The position numbers were made by a program, and so were the translations under genes. A stretch of DNA of 64,000 bases from Acidobacteriota bacterium (GTDB lineage Bacteria > Acidobacteriota > Terriglobia > Terriglobales > Acidobacteriaceae). Within the stretch, counting starts at the first letter, position 1; each line of letters opens with the position of its first letter. Location of the stretch: assembly GCA_003225555.1 (NCBI GenBank), contig QIAM01000019.1, positions 1 to 64,000 on the forward strand, written 5' to 3'. This document shows positions 17,321 to 25,113 of this stretch, one piece after another. The notes under the pieces were generated by a model that was not told the origin of the DNA, did not search any database, and was given only the letters and a program-made list of their open reading frames with translations.

Positions 17321-18329
17321 ATGATCCACGTTGGAGTAGATCTTCACCAGAGATTTTGTTGCATGACGGCGCTGGAAGCAAGAGGGAAGATTTTACAGGC
17401 GGGGCCGGTGACGAACGAGAAGCTGGCTTTGCGGCGGTATTTTCGGCAGTTTCGGGGGCAGGAAGTGGAGGTGGCGGTGGAGGCGTGCGGCTTCTGGCCG
17501 GCGTTTCGCGAGGTGGTAGAGCCGGAGGTGAAGCGGTTGGTGCTGGTGCATCCGCAGCGGGTGAAGGCGATTGCCTCGGCCAAACTGAAGAACGAACCGG
17601 GTGGATTCGGCGACGCTGGCGCATTTGCTGCGCTGCGATTTGTTGCCGGAGTCGTGGAAGGCGGACCGGGAGACGCAGGCGCGGGGGCAGCAAGTGCGGT
17701 TGCGGGCGACGCTGGTGCGGCAGCGGACGCGGCTGAAGAACCAGGTGCACGCGGTGCTGCATCAGAAGGGGCTGCATTCGCCGGTGACGGATTTATTCGG
17801 CAAAGGGGGACGGCGGTGGCTGGCCGGGTTGCAGCTGCCGGCGGCGGCGCGGGAAGCGGTGAACGTGTGCTTGCGGCTGCTGGATGGCTACAGCGAAGAA
17901 GTGCAAAAACAAAATCTGCAATTAAGGGAAAGAGCAAAACAAGACAAGTGGGCCGAGTGGCTGATGACGATACCGGGGATCGGGGAGTGTTCGGCGATGA
18001 TGCTGCTGGCCGAGATCGGCGACATCGGACGATTTCGCGACCCAGAAGCGTTGTGCAGTTATGCCGGACTGGTGCCGCGGGTGCGGGAATCGGCGGGCAA
18101 GGCGGCGCGTGGCGGGATCACGCGGCAGGGATCGCCCTGGATGATGGTGGAAGCGGCGCAGGTGGCGACGCGCAGTTCGCCGGGGGCTCGGCGTTCCTAC
18201 GAACGGTTGCGGCGCAAAAAGCACAAGCACGTGGCGCGAGTGGCGCTGGCGCGCAAGTTGCGGATCGCGGTCTACGCCCTGTTGCACGACGGCGTAGTGT
18301 TTGAAGAAGCAAAGTTTGCGGCGGTGTAA
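17321..18329 (+). pseudogene. IS110/IS1111 transposase with a single-base frameshift
   Basis: The first part (MIHVGVDLHQRFCCMTALEA) is the RuvC-like DEDD domain with Asp7, the Glu in VEACGF and the region up to AKLKNE. The reading frame then shifts. The downstream frame continues VDSATLAHLL (a DEDD-domain Asp) through the coiled middle part to the C-terminal transposase_20 domain (MTIPGIGECSAMMLLAEIGDIG). The span is 1009 bp; removing one base near 17596-17601 (in GAACCGGGTGGAT) gives a continuous 335-aa protein, the family's usual length. Programmed frameshifting is not typical of this family, so I read it as a mutation or sequencing error. A strong AAGGAGG site precedes the ATG. Confidence 0.85.
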
Positions 18330-18409
18330 GGGGAATCCGTCAGCTCGAAGTCATCCATGCTCTTCGAGGGCGACGCTCAGAGGGAGCGGCGGAGTCCGGA
18401 CATACCTTA
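18330..18409 (+). ncRNA. candidate bridge-RNA region of the IS1111-type element
   Basis: IS1111-group elements are reported to encode their target-choosing bridge RNA between transposase stop and right end. These 80 bp contain two hairpins: CTCGAAG / CTTCGAG around an 11-nt loop (18346-18370 region), then CGCTC / GAGCG around 5 nt. I cannot assign the target- or donor-binding loops. The call follows position and structure only. Confidence 0.4.
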
Positions 18410-18424
18410 TGTGCCTCGAGCACG
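18410..18424 (-). repeat. IS1111-type subterminal inverted repeat, right
   Basis: TGTGCCTCGAGCACG, inverted relative to the left copy with one mismatch. It lies 80 bp after the transposase stop codon. Confidence 0.75.
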
Positions 18425-18455
18425 AATAGAAGCCTGTCCGCATCGCCGCAGAAAA

Positions 18456-18471
18456 TACCTGTGGACAGGTA
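18456..18471. promoter_or_regulatory. palindromic operator candidate upstream of the DUF255 gene
   Basis: TACCTGT-GG-ACAGGTA is a perfect 7-bp inverted repeat with a 2-bp centre, 84 bp before the ATG of the DUF255 gene and just outside the IS. This shape suits a dimeric repressor site. The regulator is unknown. Confidence 0.4.
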
Positions 18472-18554
18472 CGCCTGTTTTCATAGAAGGATGACATCTG
18501 GACGGCTCGTCGGACTGCCATGCCTCGTCCACTCCTTGCGTATAAACTTGAGTC

Positions 18555-20843
18555 ATGACCACCACCACCCTCAACTCCCTTGCCCGGGCTTCTTCCGCCT
18601 ACTTACGGTCCGCGATGCACCAGCCTATTCAGTGGCACGAGTGGGGTGCGGAAGCCTTCGCAACGGCGCAGCGGGAGAACAAGCCGATGCTGCTTGATGT
18701 TGGGGCCGTGTGGTGTCACTGGTGCCATGTGATGGACCGGGAGTCTTACGACGATTCGGAAATTGCGGCCATTGTGAACCAGCACTTCATCGCGGTGAAG
18801 GTGGATCGCGATGAGCGTCCGGACATCGACAGCCGGTACCAGGCGGCGGTGCAGGCGGTCAGCGGGCAGGGCGGGTGGCCGCTTACCGCGTTTCTTACGC
18901 CGGATGGCAAACCGTTTTATGGCGGGACTTATTTTCCGCCCAGCGATGGGTACGGGCGTCCCAGCTTCCGGCGCGTGCTGCTAAGCATTGCCAATGCCTA
19001 CAAAGAAAAGAATGGCGATGTGGTCGAGCAGGCGAAGATGGTGGAGAGCGCGATTGCGCAGTCGGAGTCGTTTGAGGGGCGCGGGGGGCGGGTTTCGCCC
19101 AGCGTGATTGCGGCGATCCAGAGGTCTGCGTTTTCGATGTTCGATGCGCAGCATGGTGGGTTTGGACAGGCACCGAAGTTTCCGCATCCTTCGGCGCTAG
19201 ACTTGCTTATCGAACAGTACGCGCGAAAAGCTAGCGGAGCTTTGCTCCGCGGGACAGCCGAGGGCGGCTGTCCCCACATGGACTCTGCTGCTGACGGCGA
19301 CCTTGCTGCAGATTCTTCCCACGCCCACGACAAACTCCGCACCCTCATCTTTACCACACTCGAACAAATGGCCCGGGGTGGGGTCTACGACCAGCTGGCG
19401 GGAGGATTCCATCGCTACTCAGTCGATGAGCGTTGGGTGGTGCCGCACTTCGAGAAGATGTGTTACGACAACTCCGAACTATTGAAGAACTATGTGCATG
19501 GCTACCAGGCGACAGGCTCGGAGTTTTTCGCGGACGTGGCGCGCGACATCATTCGCTGGATGGACGAGTGGCTTAGCGATCGCGAGCGTGGAGGCTTCTA
19601 TGCCTCGCAGGATGCGGACATTTCGATGGATGACGACGGCGACTATTTCACGTGGACACTGGACGAGGCGCGCTCCGTCCTGACGGAAGAAGAGGCGGAG
19701 GTCGCAGCGCTGCACTACGACATCAACGAAGTCGGGGAGATGCACCATAACCCGGCGAAGAATGTGCTTTATGTGCGCGCACCGGTCGAAGAGATCGCGC
19801 GGCGGCTGAGCCTGACTTCCGATCGCGTTAAGGAATTGCTGGCGTCGGCGAAGAAGAAAATGTACGCGGCCCGGCTTCAGCGGCCTACGCCGTATGTCGA
19901 CAAGACGGTGTATGTGAGCTGGAACAGCATGTGCGTTTCGGCTTATCTGGAAGCGGCGAAGGTTTTGCATCTCGATGACGCGCGACGCTTCGCTTTGCGC
20001 TCGCTCGACCGAATCCTTTCTGAAGCCTGGAAACCGCGGCATGAGCAATCCACTGCCGGGGGCGAGTCGCCCGCGGCCACACGGGCAGTGCTCTCCCACC
20101 TGCTTCACGTAGTCGCCTATTCCGATCCCAAGGCGGAGCATCGCGAGGTGCCGGGATTGCTCGAGGACTACGCTGCAACTACCATTGCGTGTCTCGACGC
20201 CTATGAGGCCACGGCGGACCTCAGCTACTTCAAGTTTGCGCAAGCCATTGCGGATACCTTGATCGTGAAGTTCTTCGACGCCACTTCCGGCGGCTTCTTC
20301 GACAGCGAGCCAATCGCAGACGGCAAAAGCCTGGGCGTGCTCGCCACCCGCCGCAAGCCGCTGCAGGATTCACCTACGCCGGCGGGGAATCCGATGGCGG
20401 CGATTGCGCTCACTCGCTTACATCACTACACCGCGGACGCCGGCCATCGCGATAAGGCGGAGCAGACGCTGGAGACCTTTGCTGGGATCGTTGAACAGTT
20501 TGGAATCTTTGCCGCCACTTATGGGATCGCCGTTGTCCATTTCTCGGAGGAGCCGGTGCAGGTGGTGGTGATCGGAGAAAGCGATAGTGCAGAGGCGACC
20601 CAACTCTACCAAACCGCCGTGGCTCCGTTCGCATTCAACAAGATCACGCTGCGGCTGTCAGGCGATAAGGCGGTCGGAGAAAATCTGCCTCCCGCGCTCG
20701 CGGAAACGGTCCCCCACTTTCCTGAGTTGCGTTCGGGCAATGCGTTCGCGGTATTGTGTTCTGGTTCGACCTGCCAGCCACCCGTGACCGACGCTGTCGA
20801 ACTGCGGCGGGCTCTGGAGTCCGCGCTCAAAGAGACGCTCTAG
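18555..20843 (+). CDS. DUF255 thioredoxin-fold protein (YyaL/SPATA20 type)
   Basis: A 762-aa protein. Residues about 17-175 form the DUF255 thioredoxin-like domain with the CxxC-type site WCHWCHVMDRESY near residue 54. The rest is an (alpha/alpha)6-barrel-like region (QMARGGVYDQLAGGFHRYSVDERWVVPHFEKMCYDN spans the most conserved part, about 275-310). The biochemical role of the family is not settled. Residues about 226-242 are encoded by a ~50-bp mobile twin-hairpin repeat that also occurs at 32.1 kb, so this copy carries an in-frame insertion between the two domains. It is a single gene with an operator-like palindrome upstream. Confidence 0.9.
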   Translation: MTTTTLNSLARASSAYLRSAMHQPIQWHEWGAEAFATAQRENKPMLLDVGAVWCHWCHVMDRESYDDSEIAAIVNQHFIAVKVDRDERPDIDSRYQAAVQAVSGQGGWPLTAFLTPDGKPFYGGTYFPPSDGYGRPSFRRVLLSIANAYKEKNGDVVEQAKMVESAIAQSESFEGRGGRVSPSVIAAIQRSAFSMFDAQHGGFGQAPKFPHPSALDLLIEQYARKASGALLRGTAEGGCPHMDSAADGDLAADSSHAHDKLRTLIFTTLEQMARGGVYDQLAGGFHRYSVDERWVVPHFEKMCYDNSELLKNYVHGYQATGSEFFADVARDIIRWMDEWLSDRERGGFYASQDADISMDDDGDYFTWTLDEARSVLTEEEAEVAALHYDINEVGEMHHNPAKNVLYVRAPVEEIARRLSLTSDRVKELLASAKKKMYAARLQRPTPYVDKTVYVSWNSMCVSAYLEAAKVLHLDDARRFALRSLDRILSEAWKPRHEQSTAGGESPAATRAVLSHLLHVVAYSDPKAEHREVPGLLEDYAATTIACLDAYEATADLSYFKFAQAIADTLIVKFFDATSGGFFDSEPIADGKSLGVLATRRKPLQDSPTPAGNPMAAIALTRLHHYTADAGHRDKAEQTLETFAGIVEQFGIFAATYGIAVVHFSEEPVQVVVIGESDSAEATQLYQTAVAPFAFNKITLRLSGDKAVGENLPPALAETVPHFPELRSGNAFAVLCSGSTCQPPVTDAVELRRALESALKETL
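19231..19280 (+). repeat. twin-hairpin element, copy 1 (inside the DUF255 gene)
   Basis: Two adjacent perfect hairpins: GCGGAGC-TTT-GCTCCGC (19234-19250) and GGGACAGCC / GGCTGTCCC (19251-19274). The whole stretch, from CTAGC to CCCCACATG, matches copy 2 at 32066-32115 in reverse orientation. It is read through in frame as part of the protein. Confidence 0.75.
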
Positions 20844-20859
20844 GAAGCATCTTCCAGCC

Positions 20860-20902
20860 AAAAAAAAACGGGGCCGCCGGGTTATGAGGTCCCGAACAGC
20901 CC
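20860..20902 (-). terminator. intrinsic terminator for the small secreted-peptide gene
   Basis: On the minus strand GGGC...CGGG...CCCG...GCCC forms a two-part hairpin followed by nine T. It lies 90 bp after the stop codon of the 56-aa gene. Confidence 0.55.
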
Positions 20903-20992
20903 AAAGATTGCGAGCCCTAGTTTTTCGGCCCAAGTTACGGGTGGTTACTTTGGTTACCTTGCAGTCGCAACTCGCCTCCGATTAACTACAAC

Positions 20993-21163
20993 CTACATCG
21001 GCGGCAGGTTAACGCTGCTGCATTTGATTCCGGTTTGTTGTTGTTGTTGAGGTGGGCACAGTATGGGTCCTCCGTCCGGGGCGGGAACCTGCGGAACGGC
21101 GGCCAAGACATATGTGCCCACTAGTCCGAACATCAGGATCGAAATCCTGAGTGTGCGTTTCAT
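20993..21163 (-). CDS. small secreted peptide, Gln-rich (56 aa)
   Basis: A short ORF not matching any family I know. It starts MKRTLRISILMFGLVGTYVL, a good Sec signal (basic n-region, hydrophobic core, cleavage near VLAA-VPQ). The mature peptide of ~34 residues is rich in Pro and Gln, with a run of five Gln encoded by a GTT/CAA trinucleotide repeat and two Cys (residues 36 and 48) that could pair. Support for a real gene: AGGAG sits 9-13 bp before the ATG, TATAAT lies about 60 bp upstream and a terminator follows. It is 344 bp downstream of a multi-pass membrane protein gene on the same strand. Confidence 0.6.
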   Translation of the reverse strand: MKRTLRISILMFGLVGTYVLAAVPQVPAPDGGPILCPPQQQQQTGIKCSSVNLPPM

Positions 21164-21506
21164 GGGTTCTCTCCTACGCCACAGCCTTGGTGCTCAAAAC
21201 CTGCCACCTCGCTGCGGAGCCGAATTATAAGGCATTTGTCAAGTTGTGTTTGCAGGAACTTGCACTATCCCATAGCGCGAGGGCTTCGCAGATCTAACTC
21301 CGTCGTTATAACCTGCGGGCCGACAAGCTCATAAACCTCTTTCAATCAGTAGGTTAGCAATAGGACCGGGCGGGATGAAGATTGTCGGGAAAAACCGACG
21401 CCAGCAAGCACCTCTTCTCCGGGAAAACGTTTACGGAATCCGAACAGGATCGCCCGAAGTGACAAGAATAGGAAAATCTGAGCTGGGGTCCGAAACAAAT
21501 GCGGAT
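21164..21506. other. 343-bp gap, promoter region of the small peptide gene
   Basis: On the minus strand a perfect TATAAT (21224-21229) lies 60 bp before the peptide start, with TTGACA close by but only 7 bp away, so the -35 partner is unclear. Nothing else in this stretch looks coding; the ORF on the plus strand from 21375 runs antisense into the membrane-protein gene and lacks codon or family support. Confidence 0.4.
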
Positions 21507-22442
21507 CTAAGTCTTCGATCCAAAGCGCTCCGCCACGCTGGGGAGAAGGCCGCCCACCGCAGCAGCTGCTCGTCGCACTGCCGGAACCGCCTCTGAGTCC
21601 GGTGCTGCGTTTTCGAGCACTGCGGTCGACGCCGCGTGATTGCGAGACAGCGCACGGTCAACCATGCCCTCGAACATCGGAATCAGGGAGTTCTCTGGCA
21701 CGGGGTGATGGATATCGGTGAGGCTCTGCTCCCAGCGCTGGGATTGCAACAGCGTGGCCGAGAGCTCACGCGCGGGACTCTTCACCAGTGTGTAGCCAAG
21801 CCAAGTCAATAGGGTGGCGTTATACGCCACCATATTCACCAGGCTCATCCACGGATTGCCCAAGTGGTCCCCCACCCAGGAAGCGATAAGGGCCAACTCA
21901 ACCACGGCAAAGCCACCGAAACCCAGTGCGATCCCGAAGCTGTACTGTCGCCGGCTCACGCCCAGGTAGTGGGAAAAGAAGAGCAGGAACAGTACCATCC
22001 CCACCTGGATAATGCGCACGCAACGCTGAGCGGTAAGGATAGCCTGCATCCACGGCGCCAGGTCGGCCGAGTTCGTTGAAACTGAAACCACGCCGGCCAC
22101 CAACAGCATCACCAGTCCTGCCCACTTGAACAAGACCGTACCCAGATCGCGCAGCGTATCGAAGGGCCGGAAAACGTCGAGAAAGGCCTCATGCACCACG
22201 GTGAAGCCCAGAAAAGCGCTGGCCGCAGAGGTCATCCAGGAAAGATAGAAAGCGGTTGTATAGCTGTGTTTGTAAGCCGCGAAGATCAGGACAAAGGAGA
22301 GAATCTGCGTGCAGAGGTAGGCGAAGAAGAACCTGAACTTGCGATGCAGTTTAAGGCGCAGCATGGCTGCGGCGATCCCCGCCTGAAGAAGGGGATGCGC
22401 GATCCACAGAGCGTAATAGAGAATTCTTACTGGTTCGCTCAT
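21507..22442 (-). CDS. multi-pass membrane protein of unknown function
   Basis: A 311-aa protein with about seven hydrophobic segments in residues 8-225, among them FFFAYLCTQILSFVLIFAAY, AGLVMLLVAGVVSV, VGMVLFLLFFSHYL and FGIALGFGGFAVVELALIA. A soluble tail of ~85 residues follows, probably cytoplasmic, with no domain I recognise. I know no function for it. The upstream gap carries two copies of the palindrome GTAACGTTAC; a small secreted peptide is encoded downstream on the same strand. Confidence 0.7.
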   Translation of the reverse strand: MSEPVRILYYALWIAHPLLQAGIAAAMLRLKLHRKFRFFFAYLCTQILSFVLIFAAYKHSYTTAFYLSWMTSAASAFLGFTVVHEAFLDVFRPFDTLRDLGTVLFKWAGLVMLLVAGVVSVSTNSADLAPWMQAILTAQRCVRIIQVGMVLFLLFFSHYLGVSRRQYSFGIALGFGGFAVVELALIASWVGDHLGNPWMSLVNMVAYNATLLTWLGYTLVKSPARELSATLLQSQRWEQSLTDIHHPVPENSLIPMFEGMVDRALSRNHAASTAVLENAAPDSEAVPAVRRAAAAVGGLLPSVAERFGSKT

Positions 22443-22774
22443 TCGGCGCCACTTACGGATGCTCTCTGCCAGAAACGTTCCATGAGAGCCAACCCGTGCG
22501 GTCCAGCGGTGAATAGCTCCTCTTCGGCTATTAAGGAAAGCTAACGGTTTTCGACCGCTTGTTCAATGAACTCAGGTAACCCAAAGTAACGTTACCTTTG
22601 TGCCATTTCGCTTGACAGGGCGGGGATGTTCTTGATTGGGACGAAGATCCTTACGCCGACTGGTAAATCATCGCGCGGTTCCTGCAATGAAAAAGGGTCC
22701 GACCTAAGCCCGACCCACGAATGCATGTGACCCACGTAACGTTACCAACCCACCGCGCTGAGGCACGGCGACTT
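22443..22774. promoter_or_regulatory. 332-bp gap with two GTAACGTTAC palindromes
   Basis: The 10-bp palindrome GTAACGTTAC occurs at 22586-22595 and 22736-22745, each followed by C. The first is widened by CAAA / TTTG arms and preceded by another GGTAAC (22575-22580). Similar GTTAC words (GTTACTTTGGTTACC) occur at 20944-20958. This looks like a set of binding sites in the promoter region of the membrane-protein gene. No coding signal is seen. Confidence 0.4.
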
Positions 22775-23206
22775 CTATGCGTCGGGAACGGAGTGGATGT
22801 AGGCCCGCATCATGCGGACCTCATCATCTTTCTCATTCAAGTCGTGTAACAGGATGTCGCGCAGAGAGACCATGCCTACCAGCTGTCCATCATGGCAAAC
22901 AGGCAGGTGGCGAAAATTGTGGCGGCGCATGAGAGTCGTGCAATTGTCGAGCTCTTCGTTCATGTTGATGGTGAGAGGATCGTCGGTCATGACCTCGGCC
23001 ATACACGTATTGCGCGGGTCGCGGCCTTCGGCGACCACACGTTTCATCAGGTCGCGTTCGGAAAAAATTCCGACCAGTTTGCCGTCATGCAGCACGGGCA
23101 CAGCTCCGATGTTGCGCTCCACCATGGCTCGCACAGTCTCAAGCACGGTGTTGCCTAGGTCTGCCGGATAGGTCTCCTGATCTTTGATCAGGTCGCAGAT
23201 TCGCAT
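22775..23206 (-). CDS. CBS-domain protein (tandem pair)
   Basis: A 143-aa protein consisting of two CBS motifs (about residues 8-60 and 72-130), which together form one Bateman module. HDGKLVGIFSERDLMKRV and HDGQLVGMVSLRDILLHDL are the matching strand-helix parts of each. Such stand-alone modules sense adenine nucleotides and act through partner proteins. No partner is obvious next to it. AGGAGGTAT-like bases precede the ATG (rc of 23208-23220), giving a good ribosome-binding site. Confidence 0.88.
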   Translation of the reverse strand: MRICDLIKDQETYPADLGNTVLETVRAMVERNIGAVPVLHDGKLVGIFSERDLMKRVVAEGRDPRNTCMAEVMTDDPLTINMNEELDNCTTLMRRHNFRHLPVCHDGQLVGMVSLRDILLHDLNEKDDEVRMMRAYIHSVPDA

Positions 23207-23468
23207 TTGATACCTCCGGACTGGGGAAGTCCCGAGCTGTCCAAAAGCATCTACCGGGGCGCGAGTATATTCCGAAACTAGGATGCAAGGGAAGGGCTAA
23301 AAGGTGGGGATCAAAGTTTCTACATCCGAAATGCCGCGATGGGAAGAGTCCGAGCCGCAGTGGACACGGATACCCAGACCGGACTGTTACTCATGGCGGC
23401 GGTTTATTGGTCTCCGGAAATCTGATCTTGAGCCTGAGGATCGACAACACTTGAAACCGAGGCAGGCC

Positions 23469-24959
23469 TTAAGACCGCGTGGGACGAGGTTCGTTCTCCA
23501 GAAACACAAAATACGAGCAGTTCCACAGCGCCGTAGGCAGGCTTCCCCGGGGGCGCGCAGTCAAGACAATGTTGTATTCCCCGTTGTTTCCGGCCCCGTG
23601 CGGGAACGGGTCCAGTGGACTTCGTGTGCCCGGCAGCGCATCAACTGCCAGAGGTTCGATCACGGCCAGGCGCGCCAAGAATTCATGTACCTCGTTGCTG
23701 CTTCCCTGCCCCGCAACTTGGTAGGAGACCTCGGCATCTTGGGCGGAAAAATTCCAGGCCAGCGACGCGGCCAGGTTTACAGCCCGCTCATATGCCGGTT
23801 CCGAAATCATCCCGGCTTCGGGATTGTCGAAGACGATGCGCACCTTGCGCTCATCCTCGCGGCTGAACTCGCGCACTTTCAGCGAGCCGGACTTGGCCGT
23901 AGCCTTCCAGTCCACGTGCCGCGCCGAATCCTCCGGCATGTACTCGCGGATGCGATAGAGATCGGAGCCGCGGCCGTGCACAAAGCTCTCCCACTCGCCC
24001 CGCACCAATGGCAGGATCTCAAACAACTCATCGATCGGGTCGATCCGCGGATACACCAGAATCTGGCGCTGCAGCGCAAGATGGCGCGTCTTGGTCAGGA
24101 AGGCGAATGGAAAACGCGTGGCCACTCCGAAGCTGCCTTCGTGGTATCGTCCTCGCCGGTCAAATTTCAACGACAAGTCCGCCGACATCTCGCCGCGCGG
24201 CGGCAGATACGGGAAGTAGGCCATTCCCTCAAAAATCCCCGGTGGCTCAGGCGCCACCGTCACGCGTTGAACCCGCCGGTCCGGCAACCGCAACCACTGC
24301 CGCTCTGGAGGACGATTCAACGGAAAGGCAAACGTAGTCGATTTCCACGTCCACCGCTTCAACTGCTTCTTTCGCTTCTTGCGCGTAGAAACGATGCGAA
24401 TGGAAAAAGAAGGCAGAAATCGCCGTGGATTACGCAGCACAATCCTGCCCATCACTGCGTGGCCGGCAAATACGTGGTCGGGCAACCGGACATCCAGTTC
24501 CAGACCACGCAGCACCACTGCCGAGACGATTCCTGAAACCAGGATCGCCGCCAGCATGGCCGCCACGACGATGTAGAGAAGATTGTTCCCGGTGTTGAGT
24601 GCAGCGATGCCAATCACGAGCGTAACTAGTACATAAATCACGCCGGCGCGGGTAACTTCGAAGTCAAAGATCTCGCGCAGCCTCTCGAGGGCGACGCGCC
24701 GGGCCAGATACGGAACCGTAACCAGCCCCACCCATGTGGCCAGCACGAGCGCGGCGGACGCCAGAACCACCGTGCCCCAGACGTTTCCCGCGTCGCGCGA
24801 AACGGTGGAAAAAAGCGCCGCCCCAAAGGCCAACCCCAACCCCACGAGTGCGAGCAAGAACTTGACCCATACCTCGGCCGCGGCTGAGCGTAGCCACTGC
24901 GTGCGCCGGACAAGAGTTGAAGATTGAGTCTTTAACGAATCTGCGTATGCGGAAGGCAC
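23469..24959 (-). CDS. DUF58 domain protein
   Basis: A 496-aa membrane-anchored protein. Hydrophobic segments lie near residues 31-53, 60-85 and 105-150; a long extracytoplasmic or cytoplasmic beta-rich part follows, then the DUF58 block, recognised by LYRIREYMPEDSARHVDWK (about 352-370) and KVREFSREDERKVRIVFDN. DUF58 proteins usually pair with a MoxR-type ATPase and VWA proteins; no MoxR gene is in the window, which is unusual for the family. The role is unknown. The N-terminal ~20 residues before the first hydrophobic segment may be over-called. Confidence 0.8.
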   Translation of the reverse strand: MPSAYADSLKTQSSTLVRRTQWLRSAAAEVWVKFLLALVGLGLAFGAALFSTVSRDAGNVWGTVVLASAALVLATWVGLVTVPYLARRVALERLREIFDFEVTRAGVIYVLVTLVIGIAALNTGNNLLYIVVAAMLAAILVSGIVSAVVLRGLELDVRLPDHVFAGHAVMGRIVLRNPRRFLPSFSIRIVSTRKKRKKQLKRWTWKSTTFAFPLNRPPERQWLRLPDRRVQRVTVAPEPPGIFEGMAYFPYLPPRGEMSADLSLKFDRRGRYHEGSFGVATRFPFAFLTKTRHLALQRQILVYPRIDPIDELFEILPLVRGEWESFVHGRGSDLYRIREYMPEDSARHVDWKATAKSGSLKVREFSREDERKVRIVFDNPEAGMISEPAYERAVNLAASLAWNFSAQDAEVSYQVAGQGSSNEVHEFLARLAVIEPLAVDALPGTRSPLDPFPHGAGNNGEYNIVLTARPRGSLPTALWNCSYFVFLENEPRPTRS

Positions 24960-25113
24960 TCTACTCGCAGCCTAGCATCCGGGGTGGGAACGATCAATAA
25001 AGTCTCGCTTGCGGAAAAAGCGATCGTAACCTGGCGCGCGTTCAAGGTTTAGAAAATGTCAGTTGGCATGACAGGTCAGGCGCGCGGCTCACATTGCGCG
25101 GCTCACATAGGGA

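Larger units (their letters stand above)
17279..18430 (+). mobile_element. IS110-family insertion sequence, IS1111 group
   Basis: About 1.15 kb, holding one transposase reading frame of the DEDD/transposase_20 type. A 15-bp inverted repeat (14/15 identical) lies just outside the gene: CGTGCTCGAAGCACA at 17286-17300 and its complement at 18410-18424. Subterminal inverted repeats of this kind define the IS1111 group, whose members lack terminal repeats and target duplications. The exact ends are therefore not fixed by the sequence; I give approximate limits a few bases outside the repeats. The transposase is frameshifted, so this copy may be dead. Confidence 0.75.

Noticed and set aside
17321-18304. 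Full-length 327-residue product of the first transposase frame
   Set aside because: After about residue 92 the frame turns into Gly/Ala-rich out-of-frame sequence; the real transposase continues in another frame.
21375-21596. 73-residue plus-strand ORF in the gap
   Set aside because: It overlaps the 3' end of the membrane-protein gene, has no ribosome-binding site and no recognisable sequence.
23304-24536. 410-residue open frame on the plus strand
   Set aside because: Antisense to the DUF58 gene; Arg- and Gln-rich composition without any motif.
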